Below are positions 1-12,200 of a stretch of 64,000 nucleotides of DNA, in pieces. The stretch lies in NCBI RefSeq assembly GCF_954871325.1, contig NC_088775.1:58877561-58941560 (forward strand), given 5' to 3'. Both the position numbers and the translations under genes were made by a program. The notes under the pieces are model-generated. The model was not told the origin of the DNA. It was given only the letters and a program-made list of their open reading frames with translations, and did no database searches. Source of the DNA: Gordionus sp. m RMFG-2023. Taxonomy: Eukaryota; Nematomorpha; Gordioida; Chordodea; Parachordodidae. Numbering within the stretch: position 1 is the stretch's first letter; each line of letters begins with the position of its first letter.

Positions 1-299
1 ACCACCCACCCTTAAAGTAATTAAATTATTTAGGCAGTTCATGGGTATAGGCTTTTGTTTTTGCCCATCTCTTTTGTTGATTAGCCTATAGACGTTTAAG
101 CGACAGTTCTCGGACTGTTGCGCGTACAAGTACGTGCGGCTTGCCCACAAACGTGTGAAGGGCTCCTCATTTTTTTTCCTCCCCTAAATTAACTATCCAG
201 TTTGATGGATTTTTTGAGGAAAACCTAGCGTAGCTCTGTTGTATCCACAACCAGAGGGCGAAAACGCTTTTATCACGTATCACGTTATCACGTATTGTT
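1..299. other. unannotated AT-rich flank
   Basis: I see no coding region, RNA gene or clear element end here. The short repeated string ATCACGTATCACGTT near 273-290 recurs near 15815-15830, so part of this may be the edge of a dispersed repeat. The right end abuts the 3' end of the P-type transposase remnant. Confidence 0.4.
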
Positions 300-1720
300 A
301 AAGCCCCCTCTGCTTCGTAAACAGCTAAAGAAAAGCTCAAGATGATCTTGAGAGGTTTAGTAAGTTAAAAGGTATCTAAAATAAGAAAAGCAATAAAAAT
401 GCAAAATAAATATGATAAATAAAATACTTGAGTTTGGAGTTAGGTCCTAATAACAATTCCTTCCCAATGCCCAAAATGCTTTTCATTGATAAGATTAATC
501 CTATAATGCAGACTTTTCTATTTGATTTATAAATATAATTTCCGTTTTCAAATTTTAAGGATTTTAAGGTTGAGATACACTTTTCAAAAAAAATTTCATA
601 GTATGATAGTGAATTTGTAGTTAGTGGGGTTTTATACCCTTTGGCAAGTATGTTACGTGTGTTTAAAAAGTCAAACATTCTAAAAAAAATATTATAAATA
701 ATATTAATAGATCTTATTACTGATCAATCATTTGAATAAAGTCAACAGTGCTCTCACAATTTTCAAATCCATCAATTTTTAGCTCCTGTGCTAAAAGAAT
801 AGCTTTTGCCACTGAGCTACTAAAAACTTGAACAGCAAGTTTAACCTTTAAAAAATATATAAGTATTGTTTTTTTTAATTGTACTTTCATTTTTTGCTTA
901 TGAGATTGATGAATTTTATTAGCAGCACTTAGTCCTTCCTTACCCTGCAAATCATGAAGATTTGTTATATATTTCCAATTTATTATCTATTTATTTATAA
1001 TATTAAATATTTTAAAGTAGTTTAATTACTGATCCATTATTAATTAAAATTTTTTGGTCACCCAAAGGATTTCTTAGCAGCTTAATCATATGACATACAT
1101 CCAACATTATGTATACTTTTTCATCACAATTGCTTGGGAGACTAAAATAAGGAACACAGTGATCAGGATCTAAAGATGTCCCAAGTAGTTGGCACATTTT
1201 TATATTTACTGACAGACCATCACAAACTATAGCTTTACAGATGGTGCTAGTGTCATGTAGTAAATGTAGTGCTTTAGTCACTATATTTGCAAACAAGTCT
1301 GAAGTAACAATTGATACTAAAAAGTATCCTATTGGAATTTTCCATATTCCATTAAGACATGTCGCCATGAGAAAAAGGGTTTGCCTAGCCTCAGGAAGAG
1401 AATCGGATGGCTTTATTCCATTGCCTAAATAGACATATCCATGGTACTCCTTTTTATCCCAATGGATATGATGACGAATAGACATTTCATCAAGGCTTAA
1501 TATGGTGTATAATTGAAATTTTAATTCTGATTGAAAACTTTTAATTCTATTGAAGGAAGCATCAAAAAAACCTAAAATCAAATTATTTTTATTATTATTT
1601 ATAAAGAAAAACCTGGCTTTATATTAATTTGCCGGCTCCAAGTTCTTAGTGTTGATTCTAAAAAGCAGAATTGATCACTTAGATATTTATAAGCCTTTGG
1701 GGAATATAAATGAACAGTTG
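300..1720 (-). pseudogene. P-element-type (THAP9-like) transposase, 3' half, decayed
   Basis: This is the catalytic and C-terminal part of a P-superfamily DNA transposase. Exons on the minus strand are about 1613-1719, 1030-1571, 721-986 and about 305-679, separated by GT-AG introns of only 41, 43 and 41 nt (1572-1612, 987-1029, 680-720). Splicing them keeps the family order: an AYKYL / LRTWSR block, then SLDEMSI, WKIPIGYFL, VCDGLSVN, LDVCHMIKLLRN, WKYITNLHDLQGKEGL, SSSVA and FLNTRN. The last exon ends with SQDHLELFFSC and RGG, which are typical of THAP9-like proteins, but is reached only after a frameshift near 335. The N-terminal THAP zinc finger is absent, and upstream sequence runs into a stop and then the satellite. 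Terminal repeats were not seen. Family is well supported; activity is excluded by truncation and frameshift. Confidence 0.85.
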
Positions 1721-1786
1721 ATTAAATTGTTTCATTTCTGAGGTATATTTTATTCTCCGTGGATTTTTTACGTCTGCTGCGTAATT

Positions 1787-4035
1787 TCGTAGAGATTTAT
1801 ACTTATTATTCTTATAAATATCAGATTTACTCATATTTTAATTTTTTTTAGATTTCAAATGATTAATGGGAATATGTTAATCTCTTTTCCTATTATGAAC
1901 TACATTGATAAAATTTTTATCGTAGAGATATATACTTATTATTCCTATAAATATCAGATTAACTCATATTTTAATTTTTTTAGATTTCTAATGATTAATG
2001 GGAATATGTTAATTTCTTTTCCTACTAGGAACTCCATTAATAAAATTATTATAGTAGAGATTTATACTTATTATTCCTATAAATATCAGATTTACTCATA
2101 TTTTAATTTTTTTTAGATTTCAAATGATTAATGGGAATATGTTAATCTCTTTTCCTACTATGAACTCCATTGATAAAATTTTATCGTAGAGATTTATACT
2201 TATTATTCCAATAAATATCAGATTTACTCATATTTTAATTTTTATTTAGATTTCTAATGATTAATGGGAATATGTTAATCTCATTTCTTACTAGGAACTC
2301 CAATAATAAAATTTTTATCGTAGAGATTTATACTTATTATTCTTATAAATATCAGATTTACTCATATTTTAATTTTTTTTAGATTTAATGATTAATGGGA
2401 ATATGATGAACTCCATTGATAAAATTTTTATCGTAGAGATTTATACTTATTATTCCTATAAATATCAGATTTACTCATATTTTAATTTTTATTTAGATTT
2501 CTAATGATTAATGGGAATATGTTAATTTCCTACTAGGCACTCCAATAATAAAATTTTTATCGTAGAGATTTATACTTATTATTCCTATAAATATCAGATT
2601 TACTCATATTTTAATTTTTTTTTAGATATCTAATGATTAATGGGAATATGTTAATCTCTTTTCCTACTAGGAACTCCATTAATAAAATTTTTATCGTAGA
2701 GATTTATACTTATTATTTCTCAGATATACTAATATTTTAATTTTTTTTAGATTTCTAATGATTAATGGGAATATGTTAATCTCTTTTCCTACTAGGAACT
2801 CCATTAATAAAATTTTTATCGTAGAGATTTATACTTATTATTCTTATAAATATCAGATTTACTCATATTTTAATTTTTTTAGATTTCTAATGATTAATTG
2901 GAAAATGTTAATCTCTTTTCCTACTAGGAACTCCATTAATAAAATTTTTATCGTAGAGATTTATACTTATTATTCCTATAAATATCAGATTTATTCATAT
3001 TTTAATTTTTTTTTAGATTTCTAATGATTAATGGATAAATATCAGATTTACTCATATTTTAATTTTTTAGATTTCTAATGATTAATGGGAATATGTTAAT
3101 CTCATTTCCTACTAGGAACTCCAATAATAAAATTTTTATCGTAGAGATTTATACTTATTATTCCTATAAATATCAGATTTACTCATATTTTAATTTTTAT
3201 TTAGATTTCTAATGATTAATGGGAATATGTTAATCTCATTTCCTACTAGGCACTCCAATAATAAAATTTTTATCGTAGAGATTTATACTTATTATTCCTA
3301 TAAATATCAGATTTACTCATATTTTAATTTTTTTTTAGATTTCTAATGCTTAATGGGAATATGTTAATTATTTTTCCTACTAGGAACTCCATTAATAAAA
3401 TTTTTATCGTAGATATTTATACTAATTATTCTTATAAATATCAGATTTTCATATTTTAATTTTTTTTAGATTTCTAATGATTTATTGGAATATGTTAATC
3501 TCTTTTCCTACTAGGAACTTCATTAATAAAATATTTATCGTAGAGATTTATATTTATTATTGCTATAAATATCAGATTTACTCATATTTTAATTTTTTTT
3601 TAGATTTCTAATGATTAATGGGAATATGTTAATCTCTTTACCTACTAGGAACTCCATTGATAAATTTTTTAACGTAAAGATTTATACATATTATTCCTAT
3701 AAATATCAGATTTACTCATATTTTAATTTTTTTTTTAGATTTCTAATGATTAATGGGAATATATTAATCTCTTTTCCTACTAGGAACTCCATTGATAAAA
3801 TTTTTATCGATGAGATTTATACTTATTATTCTTATAAATATCAGATTTTCATATTTTAATTTTTTTTAGATTTCTAATGATTAATGGGAATATGTTAATC
3901 TCTTTTCCTACTAGGAACTCCATTAATAAATATTTTATCGTAGAGATTTATACTTATTATTCCTATAAATATTAGATTTACTCATATTTTAATTTTTATT
4001 AGATTTCTAATGATTAATGGGAATATGTTAATCAA
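1787..4035. repeat. satellite array, about 132-bp monomer, about 17 copies
   Basis: The string GATTAATGGGAATATG recurs at 1861, 1993, 2126, 2259 and onward, giving a period of 131-133 bp. Each monomer also carries TCGTAGAGATTTATACTTAT and CTACTAGGAACTCC. Several monomers are internally shortened (near 2396, 2700 and 3030). Because 132 is divisible by three, some stretches stay open in one frame and give 44-residue periodic products; I treat these as an artefact. The array ends abruptly against the LTR-like repeat at about 4036. Confidence 0.95.
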
Positions 4036-4515
4036 TAATATTAAAAATATATTCGTATTAAAAATTTAACTCAAATCTATATTCCGAAGAAGAAGAAAAT
4101 AGCTTCCTAAAAACAAGTAAAAAAGAGAAGAAAAGATATCTAATTTATTACATCCATTGTGGGATGAATAATAATACGCTTATTTTATTTATATTGTAAA
4201 TAAATAGATGGCGTTAAATATTTGTAAGCAAATTGTTACTTTTATTTATTATCAAAAGCATTTATTAGTAAAATTTTAAAAGTATTAACTGTAATATATT
4301 ATATAACTGTCAGATACGTCTGTAAAAGTGGCATTTTACCTAATATTTTATAAAAAATTATATATAATAGAGGATTATAAACTATATGTCTACATACTTT
4401 TTATAAATAAATCTCTTATACCTATTTGGATTTGGACCTTGAAAATAATTTTAGGAAGAGACATGATAATTAAATTTAAAAATCAATAATATAGTTGATT
4501 AGTGATTTTGAACTC
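4036..4515 (+). repeat. LTR-like dispersed repeat (5' of Gypsy-1)
   Basis: This block matches 27690-28150 almost end to end, including AGATATCTAAT, CCATTGTGGGATGAATAAT, AGATGGCGTTAAA, CAAAAGCATTTATTAGTAA and TTTTGAACTCGGCT, with scattered substitutions. One copy lies directly upstream of a Gypsy gag region and the other stands alone, so a long terminal repeat is the simplest reading. I cannot fix its exact ends because the left side is cut by the satellite. Fossil; old. Confidence 0.6.
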
Positions 4516-4534
4516 GGCTGTTATATATTTAAAA

Positions 4535-4705
4535 TTGATAACCTTGCCTATTATTACTTTTTGTTTTTCGTTTAGAAATTAATATTTATAATCTAATTTT
4601 TATAACCTTACCTATTATTACTTTTTGTTTTTCGTTCAGAAATTTATATTTTTAATATAATTTTTGTAACCTTACTTTTTGTTTTTCGTTTTGATCATAT
4701 ATATT
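4535..4705. repeat. short tandem repeat, about 75-85 bp x 3
   Basis: The segment TAACCTT...ACTTTTTGTTTTTCGTT is repeated three times, at about 4548, 4608 and 4667, with AT-rich spacers. It lies in the leader of Gypsy-1 between the LTR-like block and gag. No function can be read from it. Confidence 0.7.
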
Positions 4706-4803
4706 CTAATTTATATTTTTAGATAATATTTATCCAATTAAATTGCATTTTTTTTAAATATGAAATGTTATAATTTCTAATATATATGATTTATTAATAA
4801 AAT

Positions 4804-5760
4804 ATGGAAATAAAACCTGAATTAATATACAAAATTCCTAAATTAGTTGGACCACTTAATGAGATTTATTTAGACAGAATATTAAGTTATTTTTCGACCA
4901 GCACATTATCGGACTCTATTAAAATAAATACTTTGCTTAATAATTTATCAGACGAGGTCTTTAACAAAATTTGTTCCGATACCGACATACTAGATCTTAA
5001 AATTGTGACTAAAAAGTTAACTTACCTTTTACCTGTGCAAGATAAAAACATTTTAATAAATAAATTTAACTTATTACAGCAGAACTCGAGTGAGAATTTC
5101 ATGCAATGGTACATAAGAGTATCGAAACTGCATAAAAAATGTAATTTTTCGGACGACAGTAGATTAAAAGAAAAATTACGTACATCTACTTTAAATGATA
5201 AAATAAAATATTAATTTTGTAAAAATATTAATTTATCTTTAAATGAGATGGTTGAGCTAGGAATTAAGTTAGACAGCATCAGCGATAAGTCAGATGTTGA
5301 TAATATAAGTTATATGAATAACGATAAAAAGTCCGATAAAAATATAAACTTTTACAATAGAAACGACAACAATAATTATTTTAGACCTGATAATAATTTT
5401 AGAAATAATTTTAGAAATAATTATGTTAATAGAGATAGAGATAATTAGAATAATAATTTTAGATACAATGATAGGAATTAGGTAATAATAATAATTCGAG
5501 ATACCACGATAATTATAACAGCTATAACTACAATAACTATCACTATAACAATAATAATCAATCTAATTATGGTAGAAATAATACATGGCATGAAAATAAT
5601 CAAAGAGACGGAAATCGTAACAATTACCAATCTTATTACAACAATTCAAATAATAATAGAGGTAGTGACAATAATCAGAGAAAGCAAATACAATATAACA
5701 ACAACTCAAATAATTATAGAGGTGGCGACAACAATAATAGAAAGCAAATACAATACAACA
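4804..5760 (+). pseudogene. gag-like region of Gypsy-1 with Asn-rich tail
   Basis: The N-terminal part has the helical, Leu/Ile-rich character of Gypsy gag (the region around FMQWYIRVSKLHKKC resembles the gag 'F..W..R...L' core). It is followed by a long stretch rich in Asn, Arg and Tyr. Unlike Gypsy-2 no CCHC zinc knuckle is visible. The Asn-rich tail is an imperfect codon-level repeat of AAT/AAC and could stand in for a nucleic-acid-binding tail. Fossil, broken. Confidence 0.6.
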
Positions 5761-5771
5761 ATGTATATAAT

Positions 5772-6030
5772 ATGAATATTGAAGAAATTATTGAAGAGAA
5801 AGTTGACTCTACAAAGAACAAAGATGATAATGATTTCAATGTTAACAACTTATCTGGTGACATGCTCAATGACAAAGATAATGCATTTATGACTACTTTA
5901 AAAGTGAACAATATTGTTACATGTATGCAAGTAGATACAGGCTCAAAACATACTATTATATCTCATGGTCTGGCTAAAAAACTTGGTATTAGATATGTTA
6001 AGAAATCCGAGCTAATGACGGAAATTTAAT
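5772..6030 (+). pseudogene. aspartic protease core of Gypsy-1
   Basis: The catalytic signature reads VDTGSKHTIIS, the retropepsin D-T-G, followed by a hydrophobic segment and LAKKLGI, as in Gypsy proteases. It lies between the Asn-rich gag tail and the reverse transcriptase, the position expected for the family. Part of a broken fossil element. Confidence 0.7.
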
Positions 6031-6387
6031 CAAGATCATCGGCACCACTCAAGTTAAAGTGACTTATGATGGTATCTCAAAATATTTACAAGCGGTAGTC
6101 GTCGAATCAAGTAAAAATGCCTAGTTGGGACGTACATGGATCAATGCTTTCAAAAATATTTTAAATAAATTTCTAGCAAATGTTGACACTAATTACGAAG
6201 ATGAAATAAAAAAATTGATTAAAGAGTGTGAATCCAAATTGACTAATGGGCCAATCAACAAAGCCAAGTTACATTTAAGAAGAGATGCCCAACCTAAATT
6301 ATACCGCCTAGACGTATTCCTTATTCAAAAATTGATCTTGTTAGCAATGAACTTAAAAAATGGATACATGATAAAATTATTGATCCG

Positions 6388-7430
6388 GTGAATAATGTCC
6401 GATGGGCAAGTCCTGTTACCGCTGTCTACAAAGATGATGGGAGCATTAGGCTTTGTGCTGATTTTAAGGACACTGTAAACCCAGCTCTAGAAGATTTCAG
6501 ATACCCTCTACCACGAATCAATGATCTAATAGCTAAACTTTCAGAGGAAAGAAATTTACGAAGATTGACTTTAAAATGCTTTCTTACAGATTCCAATTGA
6601 TAAAAGTTGCAGAAATATTTTAACCATATCTACGCACAAGGGATATTAACAATTTACTAGACTTCCTTTTGGGCTTAAGACCTCATTTGCAATTTTTCAA
6701 CAGATTATGGATCAAATCTTCGGTGATATGGATGACGTCATATTTTATATTGATGATTTACTTATAACTGGAAAAAACGATGAAGCCCACCTTAACAACA
6801 TAAAAAAAGTGTTTGATAGAATATCATCGTTTGGGCTAATACCTAACTTCTATAAAAGTGTGTTCTTTAAAAACAAAGTGAGGTTCCTGGGTCATGATAT
6901 TGACGCTAAGGGGATTCATGCTAATCACGACAAAATTGAAGCAATAATTAATATGCCAGAACCAAAATCAGCTGCTGAATTATCAACATTTATGGGAATG
7001 GCTGGCTACTATAGAAAATTTTTGAACAATTTTGCAGAAATTGCCGATCCTCTCAACAAAGAAAAATGGGCTTGGAACCTAGAACACTCTAAAAGTTTTA
7101 ATGATCTTAAGAAGTTGATTAGTCTTCTACCTACTTTGACATATTTTAACCCTGAATTACCTATTGGGATAGCCACTGACGCATCGAAATGTGGTTTAGG
7201 AGCTGTACTATTCCATACTGAAAAAGATGGTAAAGAAAAACCTATAGCTTTCGCGTCAAGAACTTTATTAAAATACGAAATGAACTATACCAATATTGAG
7301 CGTGAGGCTCTCGCCATTATGTTCGCTAAGTAGGTTCCAGGAATACTTAATCGGCACAAAATTTACAATTATTACTGACCATAAACCTCTAGTTCACATC
7401 TTTACCAAGGGTCTTAAGGATAGAATCACG
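6388..7430 (+). pseudogene. reverse transcriptase and RNase H of Gypsy-1
   Basis: Conserved blocks in order: WASPV with LCADFK and YPLPRI (fingers), FYIDDLLITG (catalytic Y-I-D-D), VRFLGHDI, FMGMAGYYRKF (thumb/connection), then RNase H blocks ATDASKCGLGAVLF and ITDHKPLVHIF. These are textbook Ty3/Gypsy features. Several breaks; not active. Confidence 0.88.
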
Positions 7431-7434
7431 TGGT

Positions 7435-7575
7435 CAAGTCCGGACTCCTATATATCATCCTCCCAAAGGACAGAACCATCAAGTTGGAATAATAAAAAAA
7501 CATTATCATTGTTGGGATTCGAACCCAAAACCATAGGATTGGTAGCGAAGCTCTTGCCGACTAGGCCACAGACAC
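7435..7575 (-). mobile_element. tRNA-derived SINE-like insertion
   Basis: On the minus strand there is an A-box-like TGGCCTAGTCGG (7557-7568) and a perfect B-box GGTTCGAATCC (7515-7525) at normal tRNA spacing, with a T-arm that pairs (TTGGG/CCCAA). The 5' seven bases (GTCTGTG) have no complementary 3' acceptor strand and the anticodon stem is poor, so this is not a working tRNA. Sequence downstream on the minus strand runs unrelated for about 60 bp and then stops at RNase H sequence of Gypsy-1. That makes it a short tRNA-headed insertion, probably a SINE. Confidence 0.6.
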
Positions 7576-8048
7576 TTTATATTAGTCACGATTTTTCAAA
7601 TATAATTATAAATAAATTGGTAGTACCTATCCAGAAAAATAGACAAAATGCAAATTTGATAGGAACTACCTTGAGGCAGTATCTAACATTAATCGACTAT
7701 ATGGGAGTTAGATCTAGATGACATTATGAAGCTAGATAAGTAATCGATAAAATTATTGTGAGATATTCAATTTCTCAAAGATTATCTTTCATTTTTAATG
7801 ATATATAAACGACTAGAGAGTTTACAATTATTACTCATCTAAATTATGCAATCAAAACTCTCAGCAAGCAGCAGGAGTAATCATCTTAAATTACATAGCC
7901 ACACAAATAACAGATGCTGATTAATTGATAGTCATAGCCATGACACTCACTATGTAAACTCTTATCATAAGTTATTATATTATATAAATTGATAAAACAA
8001 GAATACTAAAAATCTTTAGAATAAATAATTATGCAAATATATTGAAGC
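7576..8048. other. degenerate sequence between RNase H and integrase remnants
   Basis: AT-rich, with no readable domain. From its position it should be the decayed connection between RNase H and integrase of the Gypsy-1 family, but I cannot support that from motifs. Confidence 0.35.
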
Positions 8049-8200
8049 CAGGGTTGCCAGGTCAAAATTTTCAAATGGCGGGAGAAATTTGTTATTTTGC
8101 GGGAGAAATATGAAAATTGCGGGAGAAATATGAAAATTGCGGTAGAAATAAAAAATTTGCTAAAAAAGGCCCACAAAATCCCGGCACTCCCCTTATCACA
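8049..8200 (+). repeat. hAT-type terminal sequence (CAGGGTTGCCA end)
   Basis: The block starts CAGGGTTGCCAGGTC and continues with four subterminal repeats of the type GCGGGAGAAATATGAAAATT. The end of the hAT copy at 27526 carries the same kind of end in the opposite orientation (TGGCAACCCTG, with GCGGTAG and GCGGGAGA motifs). No matching second terminus or target duplication was found nearby, so this is an isolated end or a truncated element. Confidence 0.6.
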
Positions 8201-8510
8201 TACCTCTGAGTTAAAAAAATTACTATAATAGATTAACTCCCCCTTTGATAAATAGTGTTAAGGGATTAAAAACAAAGATATTTATTACAATGTAAATTGA
8301 CAGGGAGAGTTATATGATCATGCATTTTTTTTAATATTAATGAAATTCTTGTAAATTTAATTTTTCATATTAAATTTGATTTTAGAATTTAAATTTTGAA
8401 TCGAATTTTAATTTTATTTATCTAATTTGTGAAATCAAACATCCTATTCAAAAAGTAACTTGTTCATGTAAAAATTAAAATATTTTATTATTTTATAAAA
8501 ATATTAAATA
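8201..8510. other. AT-rich stretch, nothing recognised
   Basis: No motif, terminal repeat or coding remnant recognised between the hAT end and the integrase remnant. Confidence 0.3.
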
Positions 8511-9258
8511 GTGAATCTCGATGTTATCAATGATATTTATAATTACCTTAAATACAAAACCTACCCAACCTCCTATGTCGGCGATCATAGCTTAAAAAGA
8601 AACCTTAGAGTCAAATGTGCCAAGTTTTTCTTAGAGAATGACAAATATACCATCACCTACATAATGCTCAAGTTATCTCACTCTTTAGCCAACAAAAACT
8701 TTTAGTCTCATTCCATGGAGAATGTGAGACAAATCTCACAGAAATGTCATTATCAGGTCACTTTGGAATCAACAAGACATATGATAAACTAGTTGAAAGG
8801 TATATTTACACTTGTTTCTAAATTTTTATGAATATTACTGATATTTAAAATTCACTTTTGAAGTGTACAAAAGGCAATCAGAGAGATTGCCTGGAGTTCT
8901 CCCTGGTATAGTATTTGCCTACAATACATCAAGGCATGACTCAAAATTTACGCCATATGAGATGATGTATGGCAGGAAAGCCTTACTGCCCTGTGATGTA
9001 TGATATATATATCACTATTAATATAAAATTATTATACATATTTATTTTTATTATTTAAGGATGATAGAGAACCAGATACAGATCTTGGTGATCTTACTGA
9101 TGCAGACTATGAATGCAATTTCCAAAGAAGAGCAAACAATATGAAAGGCATATTCAAGACTGCAGAAAAAAATATTATAAAGGCTCAGTTTAAGCAGCAA
9201 CGAGATTATAAAACTCGTAATGCTGCTAAGAATACACTTTATCACATAAATGATAAAG
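8511..9258 (+). pseudogene. Gypsy-type integrase remnant (first part)
   Basis: The remnant shows a zinc-binding-domain-like block (SGHFGINKTYDKLVERY near 8755-8800), a block typical of the integrase core's end (FAYNTSRH and TPYEMMYGRK, about 8925-8990), and a basic helix near 9140-9230. It stops exactly at the target-site duplication of the hAT element at 9259 and resumes at 12786. Fossil; old and broken in several places. It may be the 3' part of Gypsy-1 or of a related copy. Confidence 0.75.
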
Positions 9259-12200
9259 TCATAGGAGAAGCCAGGACTTTGGTGGGCCTTCTGCCCGTTT
9301 TACCCGGCCTTCGGCCGGTTTATTAATCCTATATATATTTAAAAAATTTTTTAACAAATAATAAGCCCGGAAGAAATATGAAATATATTTTTATTAGTTT
9401 ATTGTTAATATAGATAGATCACACAAAAATGTGGTATTCATTTATGTTATGTCATCAGATAGATCATACAAAAACGTGGTAATCATTTATAATGTTATAT
9501 CTAATTTTCTTTTAGAATTTGATAATTCATTGATTATTTCAGTATTATCTGGTGTTAATTCCCGATGAATATTTAATAGCGCTAAACCATTTAATCTATT
9601 TTGCGAGGTAGTATTTCGTAAGTATGTTTTTAGTCTTCTTAAATTAGAGAAAGTTCTTTCATTTGTACATGTCGTAATTGGGAGGCATTCTAATTCGGTC
9701 GCTACCATATCTTGCAAATAAAAATTATATAACTACTGAATTTTATTTCTAATGTCATCCGAAATGTTCACAGATGGATTAGAGGATAACGAAATTTGAA
9801 AGTTACTTAGCAAAAGTTTATGGTTTAATAAACGTTCTTTAATCTGAGTTAAAAAAGTGTCCATAAGTGGTATAAAAATAATAATTTTGTAATACTCCTC
9901 AACTGATTGTAAGGAAATATTATTCCTATGTACTTGCCTTGATACTATTCTTGGCATGCTTATTATCATATTATAAGATTGCACTTTTTTTTGAAATTTG
10001 TTAAAAATCGTTCTAAATTCACAATCAGCATTTTTTCTTATCTGTAAAATAGCATATATGCATCTTCAGCTAAGATCAATGCTTGAACCATATCTTGGTT
10101 CACTCTTTGCAAGGCTCTGCATAATAATATTGTTTGGCAGAAGAGAGTTTTAATGCAATTAATGGCCAATAAAAACTCAGGATCTTGAATCGCTTTCACC
10201 ACTGATGTATCTGTCCATCCACATATTTCCTCCATTGCAACAATTATCGGGTCACCTAATTCAAGAAAAACTGCAACCGATTCATGTCGTAGGATCCATC
10301 TTGTAAGGCACATTTCACAAGTTTATGATGATTATTGCCAAATTCTTCCTTTGCCAGAATATTTTTGAGGACATTAGATCTTTTTGGATACTTGAACATA
10401 TCATATACCTTGCCTATTGTGCCTTTTTAAATATATGATTATAATTAAAATAAAAGTTTAATAAACCCATGGTACTACGAATAACGGGAATTGAGCAACA
10501 ATCAGAAATGGCTAGATTTCGGGAATGCGATGCACAATGTACATAAATTGCAGTAGGATATTTTTTTATTAAATGTGATTGTGAACACCATTTAAATGTC
10601 CACTCATAGCAGGGGCACCATCAAATCCTTGTCCCCGCATAAAATTAACATTAATTTTAAATTTTTTAAGATGAATCAATTGTGTTAGCAAGACATTCAC
10701 CTCTCATATCTTGAATCGGAATAAATTGCAAAATGTCTTCTTTTATTTGAACTTCATATATATAAAATAAATATAAATTTTACAATTTTCAGAATATAAA
10801 TATCGAGCACACAAGAACATTTGCTCTATGCCAGATATATCAGTTGATTCATCTGCCAAAACAAGAATGGAGACTTGTTAATGTTGGCAACTACCTTTCT
10901 TAATATTAAATCATTACACACATCAATGATTTCGTTTTGAATGGTGGGGCTTAAATACGTAGCATTTTTCGGTGCATTTAACAAGTTAATCCTGAGCTCA
11001 TCATCTCCAATTGCTCGGTTTCTGAGAATAGCTCTAAAGTTCCCATCATTTTCATTTGTATCATCTTTAAATATACAACCTGAATCTCGATGACCTCTTA
11101 ATGCCATACATTGATTTCCACATGTAATTATTGCATATATTATAGGAGATATTTTTCGCCTATTTTCATTTGCTATTTTCTTTTTACCTTGATCTTTATA
11201 AAAAATAAATAATTCTCTTATAATAATTTTTAATGGTTTACCTATTATATGAATGATAGAATCTCTATCATTAGCATTAATTGCTGTAAGAGATGATATA
11301 ATATTTTGTGTATTTTTATGGTATAAATTATTTTGATGATTTTCAAAATTCTCTACTGCATCTTTCCAACGTCTATATGGGCAATTCACAAGTCGCTTTA
11401 ATTTTTGTTCACCTTTACCAGCATACTTTGGTCCAAATAGAACACAATATTTACAATAAGCCCCATTTTGTGAAGGTGAATAAGCCAACCAAGGCCAAGT
11501 GGTAAACCAATTAAATTAAAATTTTCTTCTAGAAAGATCTCTTGAAAAAATTATTGGGTGGCCTATATATACTCTCTAATATATTAAAGTCTTTGGGGAC
11601 TACATCCAATTGAACATAATTACTTATGTCAAATGGTAAAGTACCTAAATAAACTATTTACATATTTTTAAAATAAAAATTTTACTATCCATATTTTGAA
11701 CTTTTGACTGTATAAGATTTACTGCAGATCTTTCATCAACAACATTAACTTAAAAAAATGCAAATTACATAATGATATTAAAATAAAATACCTATTGGGA
11801 CTACCTGGATGATAGGATTACTTTTCTCATTCTCTAGCACAATCTCTAATATTTGATCATTTTTTTGAGAATCAATAACAACTAATAATAATTATTATGT
11901 TAATATTCATATAGTTCTTACTTGAATCAAGGTCTCTTATATTTAGAGAATTATTATCTCCCAGCAACATCACTAAAAAAAGATATATAAATTCATTATA
12001 AATATAAAATATACGTTCATCAATCCTTGTTAAATTTATTCTAATTTCCTCCTTTTTTGATATATTTTCATGATTGTTACATAATATTTCTGATACACTT
12101 GAATCAATTTTCTTGCGATGATGATCTTGGTAGGAAATTAATGTTTATTATAATAAATATAGAATTAACTTTTTCATTTACATTCTTTAAAAGATAATTT

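Larger units (their letters stand above)
4804..7434 (+). mobile_element. Ty3/Gypsy-type retroelement fossil (Gypsy-1), gag to RNase H
   Basis: This is the 5' and middle part of an LTR retroelement. Parts in order: a gag-like region (about 4804-5450), an asparagine-rich low-complexity tail (about 5320-5760), an aspartic protease core (about 5880-6010), reverse transcriptase (about 6390-7100) and RNase H (about 7170-7430). The order pro-RT-RH and the Y-I-D-D active-site box are those of Ty3/Gypsy. The copy is broken in many places and AT-rich like its surroundings, which suggests old age. A SINE-like insertion ends it at 7435. Integrase remnants that may belong to the same copy follow at 8511. 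Confidence 0.85.

Noticed and set aside
1859-3859. Plus-strand frames of 82-88 codons with a 44-residue periodicity
   Set aside because: They are satellite monomers of about 132 bp read in one frame; start, stop and length vary with indels and no domain is present.
1787-4035. CRISPR-like array
   Set aside because: Repeats are contiguous 132-bp monomers without unique spacers, in a eukaryotic context.
7496-7575. Functional tRNA gene on the minus strand
   Set aside because: B-box and T-arm are good, but the 5' acceptor strand has no partner and the anticodon stem does not form with a 7-base loop.
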